Assembly (NCBI RefSeq): GCF_003003125.1
Contig: NZ_PVTZ01000002.1
Location: 186,001 to 250,000 of the forward strand
DNA from: Laceyella sediminis
GTDB taxonomy: Bacteria; Bacillota; Bacilli; Thermoactinomycetales; Thermoactinomycetaceae
Direction: 5' to 3'
Length of the DNA: 64,000 nucleotides
Position 1 is the stretch's first letter, and each line of letters opens with the position of its first letter. The position numbers and the translations under genes were made by a program. Positions 1 to 8,914 of the stretch are shown one piece after another. Below the pieces are notes generated by a model. The model ran no database searches and was not told where the DNA came from. It saw only the letters and a program-made list of their open reading frames with translations.

Positions 1-114
1 TTTGCAAACAAGCCTGGACAAGAATAAACAAGCTTTTTTTTTGGATAAACTATGACAAGATCGCGAAGCCGCGCATAATCCTGTCATGGACAAATGGAAT
101 TGCCCACAACGCGT
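1..114 (-). promoter_or_regulatory. Non-coding left edge with a candidate SpoIIID box
   Basis: No gene is seen here. In B. subtilis the gene after spoIIQ on this strand is spoIIID, so this is probably the upstream region of a gene beyond the window edge. Positions 86-95 read ATGGACAAAT, which matches every position of the SpoIIID consensus WWRRACARNY. A second, weaker GGACAAG word lies near 17-23. The consensus is short and degenerate, so chance matches are common. Confidence 0.3.
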
Positions 115-145
115 AAAAAGGCACTCTCCATCAAGAAGAGTGCCT
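115..145 (-). terminator. Intrinsic terminator after spoIIQ
   Basis: GGCACTCT at 120-127 pairs perfectly with AGAGTGCC at 137-144. On the minus strand the stem is followed by a short U run (complement of 115-119). It starts 9 bases after the spoIIQ stop. Confidence 0.8.
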
Positions 146-153
146 GTCTTGGA

Positions 154-843
154 TTATTGTTTCGTTTGCGGCAAATATTGGGCCGGATTGACTGCCTGTT
201 GGTCGCGTCCGCGAACCTCAAAGTGCAAGTGAACGCCAGCTTCTTTTTCAAACAAGTTGCGTCCGGCCTTGCCGATCACTTGGCCCTTTTTCACCATTTG
301 CCCTTGTTTGACCCGAATGTCGTCCAAACTTTGATAAACAGTGGAAATGCCGCTTTCATGTTTAATTTCTATTTGATGGCCCAACACGGGATGTTCTTCG
401 ACGCGGATGACTTTTCCTTCCAGCGCCGCTACTACTTCAAAGCTTTTTCCATCTTTGCGAGCAAAGTCGATTCCAGCATGGGGCCAGAAAGCATTGGCGT
501 AATCTACCAAAGCCGCTTCCCGGTCTTTTTTGGATTTGGCTTCATCATAAAAATCCATGGTTTTGACAGCGCCTGAATTTTTGGCCGTGGGCAACACCAT
601 ATCATCATCGGTCGGGTTGGCCGGCATTTTTTCTTTAGGCAAGGAGGCGGGGATCGGCTTGTTCGTCTCCGTCACGCGGCTCCCATGTTCTTGGTACAAC
701 CAAGCAATGGTTAGAATCAGTGCTGCCGTCACTAGATAAATCGCTGGGAAAAACCACTTCTTCGCAAAAAGTTTTTTCCACTTCAACCGTTTTTGGACTT
801 GTTCAAGAGATGTCACTGTTTTATTTGGTTCCTCAGGTCTCAT
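154..843 (-). CDS. spoIIQ: Stage II sporulation protein Q (LytM-domain engulfment protein)
   Basis: SpoIIQ is made in the forespore. Together with SpoIIIAH it links the forespore and mother-cell membranes during engulfment. The 229-residue protein has a short cytoplasmic N-terminus, one membrane helix at about 32-50, a linker and a LytM/M23 domain from about 115. The zinc ligands look complete: H122 and D126 in HAGID, then H205 and H207 in HLHFEV. The B. subtilis protein is described as lacking one ligand, so this copy may be an active endopeptidase. AGGTGA lies just before the ATG and a SigF-like promoter lies upstream. The gene is divergent from splB and ends in a strong terminator. Confidence 0.9.
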   Translation of the reverse strand: MRPEEPNKTVTSLEQVQKRLKWKKLFAKKWFFPAIYLVTAALILTIAWLYQEHGSRVTETNKPIPASLPKEKMPANPTDDDMVLPTAKNSGAVKTMDFYDEAKSKKDREAALVDYANAFWPHAGIDFARKDGKSFEVVAALEGKVIRVEEHPVLGHQIEIKHESGISTVYQSLDDIRVKQGQMVKKGQVIGKAGRNLFEKEAGVHLHFEVRGRDQQAVNPAQYLPQTKQ

Positions 844-863
844 GCTTGTATCACCTCAGGTAC

Positions 864-893
864 CATTCTCGACGGTTTATTTCCTTTTTATAC
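864..893 (-). promoter_or_regulatory. Candidate SigF promoter of spoIIQ
   Basis: On the minus strand GTATA (889-893) is followed after 15 bases by GTCGAGAATG (864-873). This fits the SigF pattern of a GTATA -35 and a GGnnAnAnTA-like -10. The predicted start falls just before the spoIIQ ribosome binding site. SigF control of spoIIQ is established in B. subtilis. Confidence 0.5.
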
Positions 894-997
894 CCAAGTT
901 GGTAAATGTTTCGTCAATTCATGGACGTCGGACGCGCATGCGATTCATCTTCGCGCACCGGACCCGCTTTTAGACGAAAGAAGAAAGGAATGGTATC

Positions 998-2020
998 ATG
1001 AAACCTTTCATGCCAGATCTCGTATACTTTGAACCCGACGCGCTCAAATACCCGTTGGGACAGGAATTGCATGAGAAGTTCAGCGCACTCGGCACCCCTG
1101 TCAAAATCACCCCGTCCCACAATCGCATCACCGACCTTCCCGGATCAACCGAGTTGGAAAAATACCGCATCGCCAAACGCACCTTGGTTGTTGGTATCCG
1201 CAAAACGCTGAAGTTTGAACCCTCCAAGCCGTCTGCGGAGTACGCAATCCCCCTGGCTACCGGATGCATGGGCCATTGCCATTATTGTTATCTGCAAACC
1301 ACCCTTGGCAATCGCCCATATATCCGGGTCTACGTCAATTTGGACGAGATTTTCGCCCAGGCGCAAAAATACATCGACGAACGGGCACCGGAGATCACCC
1401 GCTTTGAAGCGGCCTGCACCTCTGATCCGGTGGGGATTGAGCATTTGACCGGATCACTGAAAAAAGCCATTGAATTTATGGCTACCCAACCTTTGGGCCG
1501 ACTGCGCTTCGTTACCAAATTCGCTCACGTCGACTCCCTGTTAGATGCGGATCACCGCGGCCATACCCGGTTTCGCTTCAGCGTAAATGCCGATTATGTG
1601 ATCAACCAAATGGAACCGGCCACCTCGCCGCTTTCCGACCGCATCGAAGCGGCTAAGAAAGTAGCTGCAGCCGGTTATCCACTCGGTTTTATTATCGCAC
1701 CGATCATGATCTTCGACGGTTGGGAGGAACAATATGCCTCCCTGATCCGCCGGTTGGCAGAAGCCCTGCCTCCTGACCTGCCGGACTTAACTTTTGAATT
1801 GATTACCCACCGCTACACCGCGACCGCCAAACGCATCATCGAAGAGCGATATCCCAAAACAAAGCTGGCGATGAACGAGGAAGAACGCAAAAAGAAATGG
1901 GGACGATACGGACGAGTGAAATATGTGTATCCCGATGAACCCATGCGCGAAATAAAAGAAAAAATCCCTGCCTGGTTGAAAGCTTCTTTTCCAAACGCCG
2001 AAATCTGTTACATCACTTGA
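998..2020 (+). CDS. splB: Spore photoproduct lyase (radical SAM)
   Basis: SplB repairs the thymine dimer peculiar to spore DNA during germination, using S-adenosylmethionine and a [4Fe-4S] cluster. The cluster motif CMGHCHYC gives C90, C94 and C97 with Y98 next to it. C140 in EAACTSDP matches the conserved hydrogen-donor cysteine. The length of 340 residues is typical. The ATG follows AAGAAAGGAA at a good distance. It sits between divergent spoIIQ and convergent spoIID, two other sporulation genes. No SplA homologue is visible. I could not find a convincing SigG promoter upstream. Confidence 0.95.
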   Translation: MKPFMPDLVYFEPDALKYPLGQELHEKFSALGTPVKITPSHNRITDLPGSTELEKYRIAKRTLVVGIRKTLKFEPSKPSAEYAIPLATGCMGHCHYCYLQTTLGNRPYIRVYVNLDEIFAQAQKYIDERAPEITRFEAACTSDPVGIEHLTGSLKKAIEFMATQPLGRLRFVTKFAHVDSLLDADHRGHTRFRFSVNADYVINQMEPATSPLSDRIEAAKKVAAAGYPLGFIIAPIMIFDGWEEQYASLIRRLAEALPPDLPDLTFELITHRYTATAKRIIEERYPKTKLAMNEEERKKKWGRYGRVKYVYPDEPMREIKEKIPAWLKASFPNAEICYIT

Positions 2021-2034
2021 TCGACCAGAGCAGC

Positions 2035-2077
2035 AACCGCCTGCGCTTGGCGATGCTCAGTCCAAGCGCAGGCGGTT
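2035..2077. terminator. Perfect 16-bp inverted repeat between convergent splB and spoIID
   Basis: AACCGCCTGCGCTTGG at 2035-2050 and its exact reverse complement at 2062-2077 flank an 11-base loop. The right arm is coding sequence for the last residues of SpoIID. There is no clear U run on either side, so it may be a bidirectional roadblock or mRNA 3' stabiliser and not a classical terminator. Confidence 0.6.
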
Positions 2078-3097
2078 GATTTCCACCCCTTGGTAGTAAT
2101 GCTTGATGATCTCATCCACCGACTTGCCCTGCGCGGCCATCAGGTTGGCACCCCACTGGCTCATCCCTACGCCGTGCCCGTAACCTTTTGTGGTGATGAT
2201 GACTTGACCATCCTTCATCTGCAATTGGAAGTCAGACGAAGGCAGGTTTAATGCTTCTCGCACTTCTCTGCCTTTAAACACTTCCCCGCCAATCCGTACC
2301 CGCTCAATCCGCGCACCTTGCGTCCGGCTGAGGACGGCAAACGACTGGTTGCTTGTGGGTTGCAATGTGGCAACAGCCAACCGTTTGCCGGTCGCATGTT
2401 CCAACTTGCTTAAAAACACGTCCGGCTTCATGCTGATACGGCTGATATACTTGGGCGACAATTGATCCCAGGGAGAGTCCACACTGCGCAAATAGGGGTA
2501 CTTCTCCTTGAAATAATCTTCCGAGTTCTCCGTGCGGCCGTTGCTGGTGGAGAAAAAGGCCGCGTAGATCGGCTTGCCGCCGTAGGTGATAATCTGCCCC
2601 GCTGTGGCATGTACCGCTTCGGCCACTCTCCGTTTATTGTTGGGATAGTTGTAGCCCCATTTTTTGCGGAACACGGCGTCTGTCGCATACGCTTGGTGCT
2701 GTACCGTATCTGTCACATGGGCTCCACTGGCTTTTTCACCCCATTCTTTGGCGTCCAGCACTTGCCCTTTCATCAATCGGCCCACGATGTAGGTGCGTGC
2801 CGCCAATGCTTGGGCTTTTAAAGCTTCCGAATGGAATTGTGCCGGCATTTCGGCCGCTACCACCCCTTCAATATACGATTCCAAAGGTAGCTGAATCACC
2901 CGTTTCTCTTTGCTTAAATAAACACGAACCTGAAGCGAGCTTTGTCCCGTCAGATCCGCCCCTTCCTTCCCCAGCTTGTCCCCCGCATCTGCTGTATCCG
3001 CTCCCACCCATGACACCAGCAGTGCGGGAATTCCCATGATCACGAGCAACAATCCTGCTATGCCGATGAGTATCCCTCTTGAACCCATAACCGTCAT
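2057..3097 (-). CDS. spoIID: Stage II sporulation protein D (SpoIID)
   Basis: SpoIID is a mother-cell lytic transglycosylase that thins septal peptidoglycan and drives engulfment with SpoIIM and SpoIIP. The 346-residue protein has an N-terminal membrane anchor (about 8-30). The conserved block SYIEGVVAAEMP contains the catalytic glutamate, E83 here. The C-terminal signature GYGHGVGMSQWGA is also present. Two ATGs nine bases apart compete for the same GGGAGAAAGG ribosome site, so the start may be 3097 or 3088. It lies directly downstream of murA, as in B. subtilis. The end of the reading frame forms one arm of a long hairpin. Confidence 0.95.
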   Translation of the reverse strand: MTVMGSRGILIGIAGLLLVIMGIPALLVSWVGADTADAGDKLGKEGADLTGQSSLQVRVYLSKEKRVIQLPLESYIEGVVAAEMPAQFHSEALKAQALAARTYIVGRLMKGQVLDAKEWGEKASGAHVTDTVQHQAYATDAVFRKKWGYNYPNNKRRVAEAVHATAGQIITYGGKPIYAAFFSTSNGRTENSEDYFKEKYPYLRSVDSPWDQLSPKYISRISMKPDVFLSKLEHATGKRLAVATLQPTSNQSFAVLSRTQGARIERVRIGGEVFKGREVREALNLPSSDFQLQMKDGQVIITTKGYGHGVGMSQWGANLMAAQGKSVDEIIKHYYQGVEINRLRLD

Positions 3098-3285
3098 CCT
3101 TTCTCCCGTGATCTCTTGCCGCGAGCCTGCAGCAATGAAAGATGCGTTTCTTGATCCCCCGCTCCAACAAGACTACGCTACCAATCTATGAAACAAAAAC
3201 GGCTCTTTAGAACGAGATAACAGAAAACAATCGAAAAAGAAGCGGACACAAGCAACCATCCAGTAGAAACGCCAGCTTCCACGGG

Positions 3286-3322
3286 AAACAAAACAAGCGG
3301 CATCCCAAAGGATACCGCTTGT
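3286..3322 (-). terminator. Terminator after murA
   Basis: ACAAGCGG (3293-3300) pairs with CCGCTTGT (3315-3322), with further partial pairing inside. On the minus strand the stem runs into a T-rich tract. It separates murA from spoIID, so spoIID needs its own promoter somewhere in 3098-3285; none was recognised with confidence. Confidence 0.75.
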
Positions 3323-3333
3323 GCTGGCTTATC

Positions 3334-4635
3334 TTATGCAAATGTTTTTTGATGCACTGGACTTTCTTCCTCTTCCACTACATTCACGCGAGTGATATTT
3401 GCACCCAGCGCACGCAGTTTGCCTACAATATCGACATAGCCACGGTCAACATGGTGCAGCTCGGTCAATTCGGTCGTCCCTTCCGCCACCAAGCCAGCCA
3501 AGATCAGTGAAGCTCCCGCGCGCAAGTCGGTCGCTTTCACTTGGGCACCTGACAAGGGGTGACCTCCTTCAATGATTGCCGTGCGGCCGTCAATTTTGAT
3601 CCGGGCATTCATCCGTTTAAATTCTTCCACATGCATAAACCGGTTTTCGAACACCGTTTCCGTCAACAGGCTATTGCCGTCCGCAGTCAATAAGAGAGCC
3701 ATCATCTGTGACTGAATGTCTGTTGGGAATCCGGGGTATGGCAACGTCTTCACATCTACTGGCTTCAATTTTCCTTCCGCGCGGACATGAATGCCATTCT
3801 CCCCATCCAGCACATGCACGCCCATTTCACGCAACTTGGCGATCAGTGGCACCAAGTGGTCGGAGATGGCTCCTTCCACAAACACTTCCCCGCGCGTAAT
3901 CGCCGCCGCCACCATGTAGGTGCCCGCTTCGATCCGGTCAGGAATGACCGTGTATTCCGTTCCGCGCAAGAAGTCAACCCCATCAATGCGAATTTCGTCC
4001 GTTCCGGCGCCGCGCACCTTAGCGCCCATCGCATTGAGGAAGTTGGCCAAATCAACGATCTCCGGTTCGCACGCTGCATTCTCAATCACTGTGCGACCTT
4101 CCGCCAAAGCGGCCGCCATCATGATGTTTTGCGTCGCTCCCACGCTCGGGAAATCAAGGTAGATCGTCGCACCTCTCAACCGGTCGGTAACACGCCCTTC
4201 GATGTAGCCATGTCCCGTTTCAAACTGCACACCCATCGCCTCAAACCCTTTTAAATGCAGGTCGATCGGCCGGCTACCGATGGCACAGCCGCCAGGCAGA
4301 GGGATGCGGGCATGCTTCTTCCGTGCCAACAAGGGACCCATCACCAACACCGAAGCTCTCATTTTGCGCATCAATTCATAAGGCGCTTCTGTGGAGGCTA
4401 CCTTCTCCGCGTTGATGGTGACTTGATCTTCTTTCAATTCGACTTTCACACCCAAGCACTTCATCATTTGGGTGATCGTCTTCACGTCCTCCAGCATCGG
4501 GACGTCCAAAATGGTGATATCCCCACGTGAAGCCAGCAAAGATGCGGCGATCAGCGGAAGCACCGCGTTTTTCGCCCCATGCACCTTCACTCTACCTTTT
4601 AAGCGCGCTCCACCTTGAACAATGATCTTTTCCAA
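3334..4635 (-). CDS. murA: UDP-N-acetylglucosamine 1-carboxyvinyltransferase
   Basis: MurA transfers enolpyruvate from phosphoenolpyruvate to UDP-GlcNAc, the first committed step of peptidoglycan synthesis, and is the target of fosfomycin. The loop motif [13 protein letters not shown] carries the catalytic cysteine, C117 from the start used here. I chose the TTG at 4633-4635 because it gives the usual [10 protein letters not shown]-terminus and follows a GGGGGGAAGAG site. An ATG five codons upstream (4650) lacks a ribosome site. It starts about 20 bases after ywmB ends, so the two are probably cotranscribed. It corresponds by position to B. subtilis murAA. Confidence 0.95.
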   Translation of the reverse strand: MEKIIVQGGARLKGRVKVHGAKNAVLPLIAASLLASRGDITILDVPMLEDVKTITQMMKCLGVKVELKEDQVTINAEKVASTEAPYELMRKMRASVLVMGPLLARKKHARIPLPGGCAIGSRPIDLHLKGFEAMGVQFETGHGYIEGRVTDRLRGATIYLDFPSVGATQNIMMAAALAEGRTVIENAACEPEIVDLANFLNAMGAKVRGAGTDEIRIDGVDFLRGTEYTVIPDRIEAGTYMVAAAITRGEVFVEGAISDHLVPLIAKLREMGVHVLDGENGIHVRAEGKLKPVDVKTLPYPGFPTDIQSQMMALLLTADGNSLLTETVFENRFMHVEEFKRMNARIKIDGRTAIIEGGHPLSGAQVKATDLRAGASLILAGLVAEGTTELTELHHVDRGYVDIVGKLRALGANITRVNVVEEEESPVHQKTFA

Positions 4636-4654
4636 AACTCTTCCCCCCATTATT

Positions 4655-5386
4655 CTAGTATTCTATGGTTATGATGGGCGTTCCGATTGTCAGGACAACC
4701 GCGGGCCTTTCCGAATCCATCCGTGCGGCCACTTGCAGGTTCATCGAGCCGCGGCCCGTTTCAATACCCGCGGGCAACACGGGGGAGCGTGCGGAAAGGC
4801 TCACAGTGCGGTCTGTCCGCATCCCTTCCACTTCCCTCGCTCCCAACAGAGTCAGCACCTTTTGCGCATATTGCGCTAGCCCGGTCGTCACATGCAATGT
4901 TCTGCCTCGGATCGAAAAATGATAATCGGCAATAATTCCATATGATTGCAACAGTCTTGTACAACGTCTCTTCAGTGCTTGAAAGGATTGCGTCGGAACC
5001 CCTCGTCCCATCAATTGAAGTGACACGTATGGGGTAACATATTTATCTCCAAGTCTATCATGAATTACAATGAATTTGATTACTGTATTTCCATAGCGTT
5101 GATCGACAGCCGTGTATTTTACCCCATCTCGGCCGACGGTCTTGTGCACGTTCCCCGTACCCAGCCCATGCGATAAACGTTGTACCCAGTCTTCCAACTG
5201 CTGTGCTTGTATGGCTTGACGCAAGCGTCCCCCATGGTGCAGCGTGAAAACTTCTGGTTGAACGTTCAGGGTGTGCAAAGCCGCTAGCAACCGCTGTTCT
5301 GGTTCGATCGGTTGCATCTGGGCCCCTTGCAACAGCAGCGATAGCACAATGAGCAAGCCCCATTCGATTCGGCGCAAATTTTTCAT
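4655..5386 (-). CDS. ywmB: YwmB family protein (secreted or anchored, unknown role)
   Basis: This 243-residue protein matches the YwmB family by context and general sequence character. The family fold is described as resembling the TATA-box-binding protein. The N-terminus is a signal peptide or anchor (positive residues then a hydrophobic run at about 9-22), so it acts outside the membrane. A much longer open frame runs upstream, but only the ATG at 5384-5386 has a proper ribosome site (GGGAGAGG), so I start there. It lies between ywzB and murA exactly as in B. subtilis. Its biochemical role is unknown. Confidence 0.8.
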   Translation of the reverse strand: MKNLRRIEWGLLIVLSLLLQGAQMQPIEPEQRLLAALHTLNVQPEVFTLHHGGRLRQAIQAQQLEDWVQRLSHGLGTGNVHKTVGRDGVKYTAVDQRYGNTVIKFIVIHDRLGDKYVTPYVSLQLMGRGVPTQSFQALKRRCTRLLQSYGIIADYHFSIRGRTLHVTTGLAQYAQKVLTLLGAREVEGMRTDRTVSLSARSPVLPAGIETGRGSMNLQVAARMDSERPAVVLTIGTPIITIEY

Positions 5387-5457
5387 TTTCAACCTCTCCC
5401 ACGAATTGGCATTATTTCCATTTTTCGCATTCGTGGCAAAGATTATACCTTCCGCTT

Positions 5458-5700
5458 TTATCGCAACAGGGTGCCCACCAACCGTGACCATCCGAGATAG
5501 TCGATCACAAACGATGCCAAACCGTGCCCCAGCACAATCGAAACAACTGAAAGCAACAGTCTGGCCTGCATCACCCGGTTGGGGCGAATGAGGACATCCC
5601 AACGGACTCCCGTCAGAATCCACCAGCAAAACACGATGCTACCGAGGGAGATGAGGATGTTCACCAATGATTCCATCGCCAGTTGCCCTACTCCATTCAT
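5458..5700 (-). CDS. ywzB: DUF1146 family small membrane protein (YwzB-like)
   Basis: The 80-residue protein has two membrane helices. The signature VLIRPNRVMQARLLLSVV between them is typical of the DUF1146/YwzB family, which sits near the ATP synthase and murA genes in Bacillales. I start at the ATG at 5698-5700 behind a GGGGGTG site; the open frame extends 23 codons further upstream without support. No function is known. It lies 71 bases before ywmB and after the nuoN terminator, so it probably opens the ywzB-ywmB-murA unit. Confidence 0.75.
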   Translation of the reverse strand: MNGVGQLAMESLVNILISLGSIVFCWWILTGVRWDVLIRPNRVMQARLLLSVVSIVLGHGLASFVIDYLGWSRLVGTLLR

Positions 5701-5798
5701 TTTATGCACACCCCCAATCGCAGGTTCTGCACATGGTATCATGGTACAAAAAAACGCCTTGAATAGCAAAGAATTTTTTATTACAAGTCATCAACATT

Positions 5799-5833
5799 AA
5801 ACCCCCCGCTCGCTTTTGGCAAACGGGGGGTTT
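5799..5833 (-). terminator. Terminator after nuoN
   Basis: AAACCCCCCG (5799-5808) pairs perfectly with CGGGGGGTTT (5824-5833). It closes the nuo operon 18 bases after the nuoN stop. The T run is better on the plus strand, so termination may work in both directions. Confidence 0.75.
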
Positions 5834-5850
5834 CTTTTGCGGCCGCACCG

Positions 5851-7368
5851 TCACTGGGGTGCGCCACTGGAGGCAATGGACAACACCGAAGTCCAATCCA
5901 ATTCACCGATAAACGTCAAGAGCGGTTCGGGGAACAAACCCAAGCCGATCGTCCCACCCACTCCCAACAGGATGGCGATCGTAGCCAACCACGGCACCGG
6001 CACTTTTTGATCGGAGTAGGGAGGGAGAAAATACATTTGGCGTACAATACCAAAGTAATAGTAGTACGACACAATGGTCGTCAAGATCATCACCGCTGCC
6101 AACCATTCCTGATTGTTAAACAGCGTGCTGGTAATCAAATAAAACTTTCCAAAAAACCCAGCGGTCAACGGTAGCCCCGCCAAAGAAATCAGAAACAGGG
6201 TCATGGCTGCCGCCAACCACGGCGAACGGCGGGACAATCCTGCAAACGCGCTAATGCCTCCATGCCCCCGGTCTTTGGTAACGAATTCGATCACTACAAA
6301 TGCCCCAAAGGTCATAAACAGATACGCGACCAAATAGAACAGCATACTAGGGAACAGGTCAAACGGCACCAAGCCAATCGTGGCAAACGGTACAACGAGG
6401 TATCCGGCTTGGGCAATGCTGGAATAGGCCATTAACCGTTTGGCATTGGTCTGCCTCAAAGCGATCGTGTTACCCAAAATCATGGACAAAGCAGCGACGA
6501 TCATCAACATCCACGAGACCACTTCCATCCAGCTCGCGTCGGACATCAACGGGCTGTAAGCTACAAGGAGCACCCGGATGATAAAAGCGAATGCAGCGGT
6601 TTTGGACACGATGGCCAAAAAGGCGGCTATTGGCGTGGATGCCCCTTGGTACACATCGGGCGCCCACATATGAAATGGAACAAAGGCAACCTTAAAACCA
6701 AATCCCACCATCATCAAGAAGAGGGACAAGTAAATAAACAAGTGCCCTGAACCGCCCATCCCTTCGGCGAAACGCCGGCTGATTTCAAACAGGTTCGTGC
6801 TACCTGCAAGGCCGTAGGCAAACGACATCCCATACAGGATGAACGCGCTGGAAACTCCCCCGAGAACCACGTATTTCCAAGCCGCTTCATTGGCTTCCCC
6901 CCGCTCTTTGCGGATGCCCACCAAGATGTAGGAGGAAAGGCTCAGGAGTTCCAATCCTACAAACAACGTGATCAAATCAGCGGAGGAAACCATCACCATC
7001 GCCCCAAGCAAGGCAGTAAGGAGCAAATAGTAGTATTCGCCTTCCCGCGACTTCCACTCTTCCTTCCCCGACGCCAGGGAAAACAGAAAGACCCCGGCAG
7101 TTCCGGCCAGCAAAATCGCTTTGAACATCAAGCTAAATGAATCAATGCGATAAGTATCAGCCAAAATCTGATATGGCTCATGCCCGAACGCCATCGCCAC
7201 GAACACGCCAGCCAGCACGACCGCCGCTAAGCCAAACCAGCCGATCACTTTGCGCGAACGCGATTCCTTCAGCAACAAATCAATGATGGAAAGGAGGGCG
7301 GCGGCAGAGACAATCACCAACTCGGGCGCCATCACCCTCAGATCAAAATCGAGCAATATTTGTTCCAC
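5851..7368 (-). CDS. nuoN: NADH-quinone oxidoreductase subunit N
   Basis: NuoN is one of three antiporter-like proton-pumping subunits in the membrane arm of complex I. The 505-residue protein is almost entirely transmembrane helices. It carries the family blocks VYQGASTPIAAFLAIVSK and RLMAYSSIAQAG, with the lysines and histidines that form the proton path. It is the last gene of the operon, four bases after nuoM, and is followed by a strong terminator. Confidence 0.97.
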   Translation of the reverse strand: MEQILLDFDLRVMAPELVIVSAAALLSIIDLLLKESRSRKVIGWFGLAAVVLAGVFVAMAFGHEPYQILADTYRIDSFSLMFKAILLAGTAGVFLFSLASGKEEWKSREGEYYYLLLTALLGAMVMVSSADLITLFVGLELLSLSSYILVGIRKERGEANEAAWKYVVLGGVSSAFILYGMSFAYGLAGSTNLFEISRRFAEGMGGSGHLFIYLSLFLMMVGFGFKVAFVPFHMWAPDVYQGASTPIAAFLAIVSKTAAFAFIIRVLLVAYSPLMSDASWMEVVSWMLMIVAALSMILGNTIALRQTNAKRLMAYSSIAQAGYLVVPFATIGLVPFDLFPSMLFYLVAYLFMTFGAFVVIEFVTKDRGHGGISAFAGLSRRSPWLAAAMTLFLISLAGLPLTAGFFGKFYLITSTLFNNQEWLAAVMILTTIVSYYYYFGIVRQMYFLPPYSDQKVPVPWLATIAILLGVGGTIGLGLFPEPLLTFIGELDWTSVLSIASSGAPQ

Positions 7369-7372
7369 GCCT

Positions 7373-8914
7373 CTACCCTCCTATTCCCGCTAAAATAACT
7401 TCCAGTGTCTGTTCCATCGGATAAGCCAGCACGGCCGGATAAACTCCGATGACTACGATTAAAAACACCAGTGTAAACAGGGAGCCGACTTCCCATCCTT
7501 TGACGTCGGCCATGTCGCTAAAGCGCTCCTTGAGCGGCCCAAAAGTGGTTTTTAAGCAAGCGCGCAACGTATACGCCGACGCCAGCACCAACCCTAGTGC
7601 CCCTACCGCGGCCACAACCGGACGTTCTTGAAACAATCCCAAGAAAGCCATGAATTCACTGATGAATCCTGACAATCCCGGTAACCCCAACAAAGCCATC
7701 CCCCCGAACAAAAGCAAACCCGACAGGATCGGCATCGGCTTGGCAAGGCCCCCGAGTTCGTTTAGCTCCGTCGTTTTGGTCCGTTCATACAGGCTACCGA
7801 CAATGAAGAAGAGCAAGGCCGAAATCAACCCATGGGACACCGATTGGAACACTGCCCCCTTCAAGCCGGCCTCATTCATTGCAACCAAGCCGAACAGGAT
7901 AATGCCCATGTGGCTAACGCTGGAATAAGCCAGCACCCGTTTCAGCTCCGTCTCCACAAAGGCCAGAATGGCTCCATACAGGATATTAACCAATCCCAAT
8001 ACGGCCAGCACCGTCGCCGCCCTATCCATCAATCCAGGAAAGAAACCGACGCCAAAGCGAATCAGCCCGTAGGCACCCATTTTCAACAATACGCCAGAGT
8101 GAATCATCACCACTGGAGTGGGGGCCTCGACATGCACCCGCAACATCCAGGAGTGGAAAGGGAACATCGGCAGCTTGATTGCGAACGCCACGATCAGCGA
8201 AATAAAAATCAACCAAACCAAGCTTACCTGTTGCGGTTCCAACAGATGGACCTGTTTGACCAGCCCGCCCGCCTGTTGTTGAATGGTTGCATAATCCAGT
8301 GAACCCGATAACAAGAGCAAACCGATCATGGCAAACAGCAGAAAGCCAGAGCCCAGCCCGTTGTAGAGCAAGAAGTGGTTAGCTGCTTTCTCCCGCCCTA
8401 GGAATCCCCAAATACCGATCAAGAAAAATGCCGCAACCAACGTCACTTCAAAGAAGATAAAGAACAAGAAGAAGTTGGCGGACAGAAAAACCCCGTTCAT
8501 CCCGACAAGCAACAGCAACAACAACGTGTAATAAGCTTTGGTACGCTGTTTCACATACACAGAAGCAATGGCGGCCAATGTGGCAACAAGGCAGGTCAGC
8601 ACCACCAGCGGCATCGACAGGCCATCCACTCCCATGCTGTAATTGAACACAAGCTTGGTCGCCGGAGCTTGCCGATTGATCAAGCCCAGCGGAATGTCAA
8701 ACCACGGTATCGACTGCGCCCATTGTAGCCCTTGCTTCAATGGGTCAAACCGCCCAAACATCACCAACGCCAGCACCAATGACGGCAAGGTTCCCGCAAT
8801 CCCCACCATGCGGTGGGCGCGGGTCTTATCTTGGGGCAAGAAAAGCAAGACGGCGAGGCCGATCAAGGGCGCGAAAGTGATGAGTGTCGGCAGTGCGTTT
8901 AACCATTGGGTCAT
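7373..8914 (-). CDS. nuoM: NADH-quinone oxidoreductase subunit M
   Basis: This 513-residue antiporter-like membrane subunit of complex I carries the signatures KLPMFPFHSWM, EAPTPVVMIHSGVLLKMGAYG and ELKRVLAYSSVSHMG. The conserved glutamate of helix 5 lies in the FFEVTLVAAFFLIG region. Its start overlaps the nuoL stop by four bases, which indicates translational coupling, and nuoN begins four bases after its end. Confidence 0.97.
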   Translation of the reverse strand: MTQWLNALPTLITFAPLIGLAVLLFLPQDKTRAHRMVGIAGTLPSLVLALVMFGRFDPLKQGLQWAQSIPWFDIPLGLINRQAPATKLVFNYSMGVDGLSMPLVVLTCLVATLAAIASVYVKQRTKAYYTLLLLLLVGMNGVFLSANFFLFFIFFEVTLVAAFFLIGIWGFLGREKAANHFLLYNGLGSGFLLFAMIGLLLLSGSLDYATIQQQAGGLVKQVHLLEPQQVSLVWLIFISLIVAFAIKLPMFPFHSWMLRVHVEAPTPVVMIHSGVLLKMGAYGLIRFGVGFFPGLMDRAATVLAVLGLVNILYGAILAFVETELKRVLAYSSVSHMGIILFGLVAMNEAGLKGAVFQSVSHGLISALLFFIVGSLYERTKTTELNELGGLAKPMPILSGLLLFGGMALLGLPGLSGFISEFMAFLGLFQERPVVAAVGALGLVLASAYTLRACLKTTFGPLKERFSDMADVKGWEVGSLFTLVFLIVVIGVYPAVLAYPMEQTLEVILAGIGG

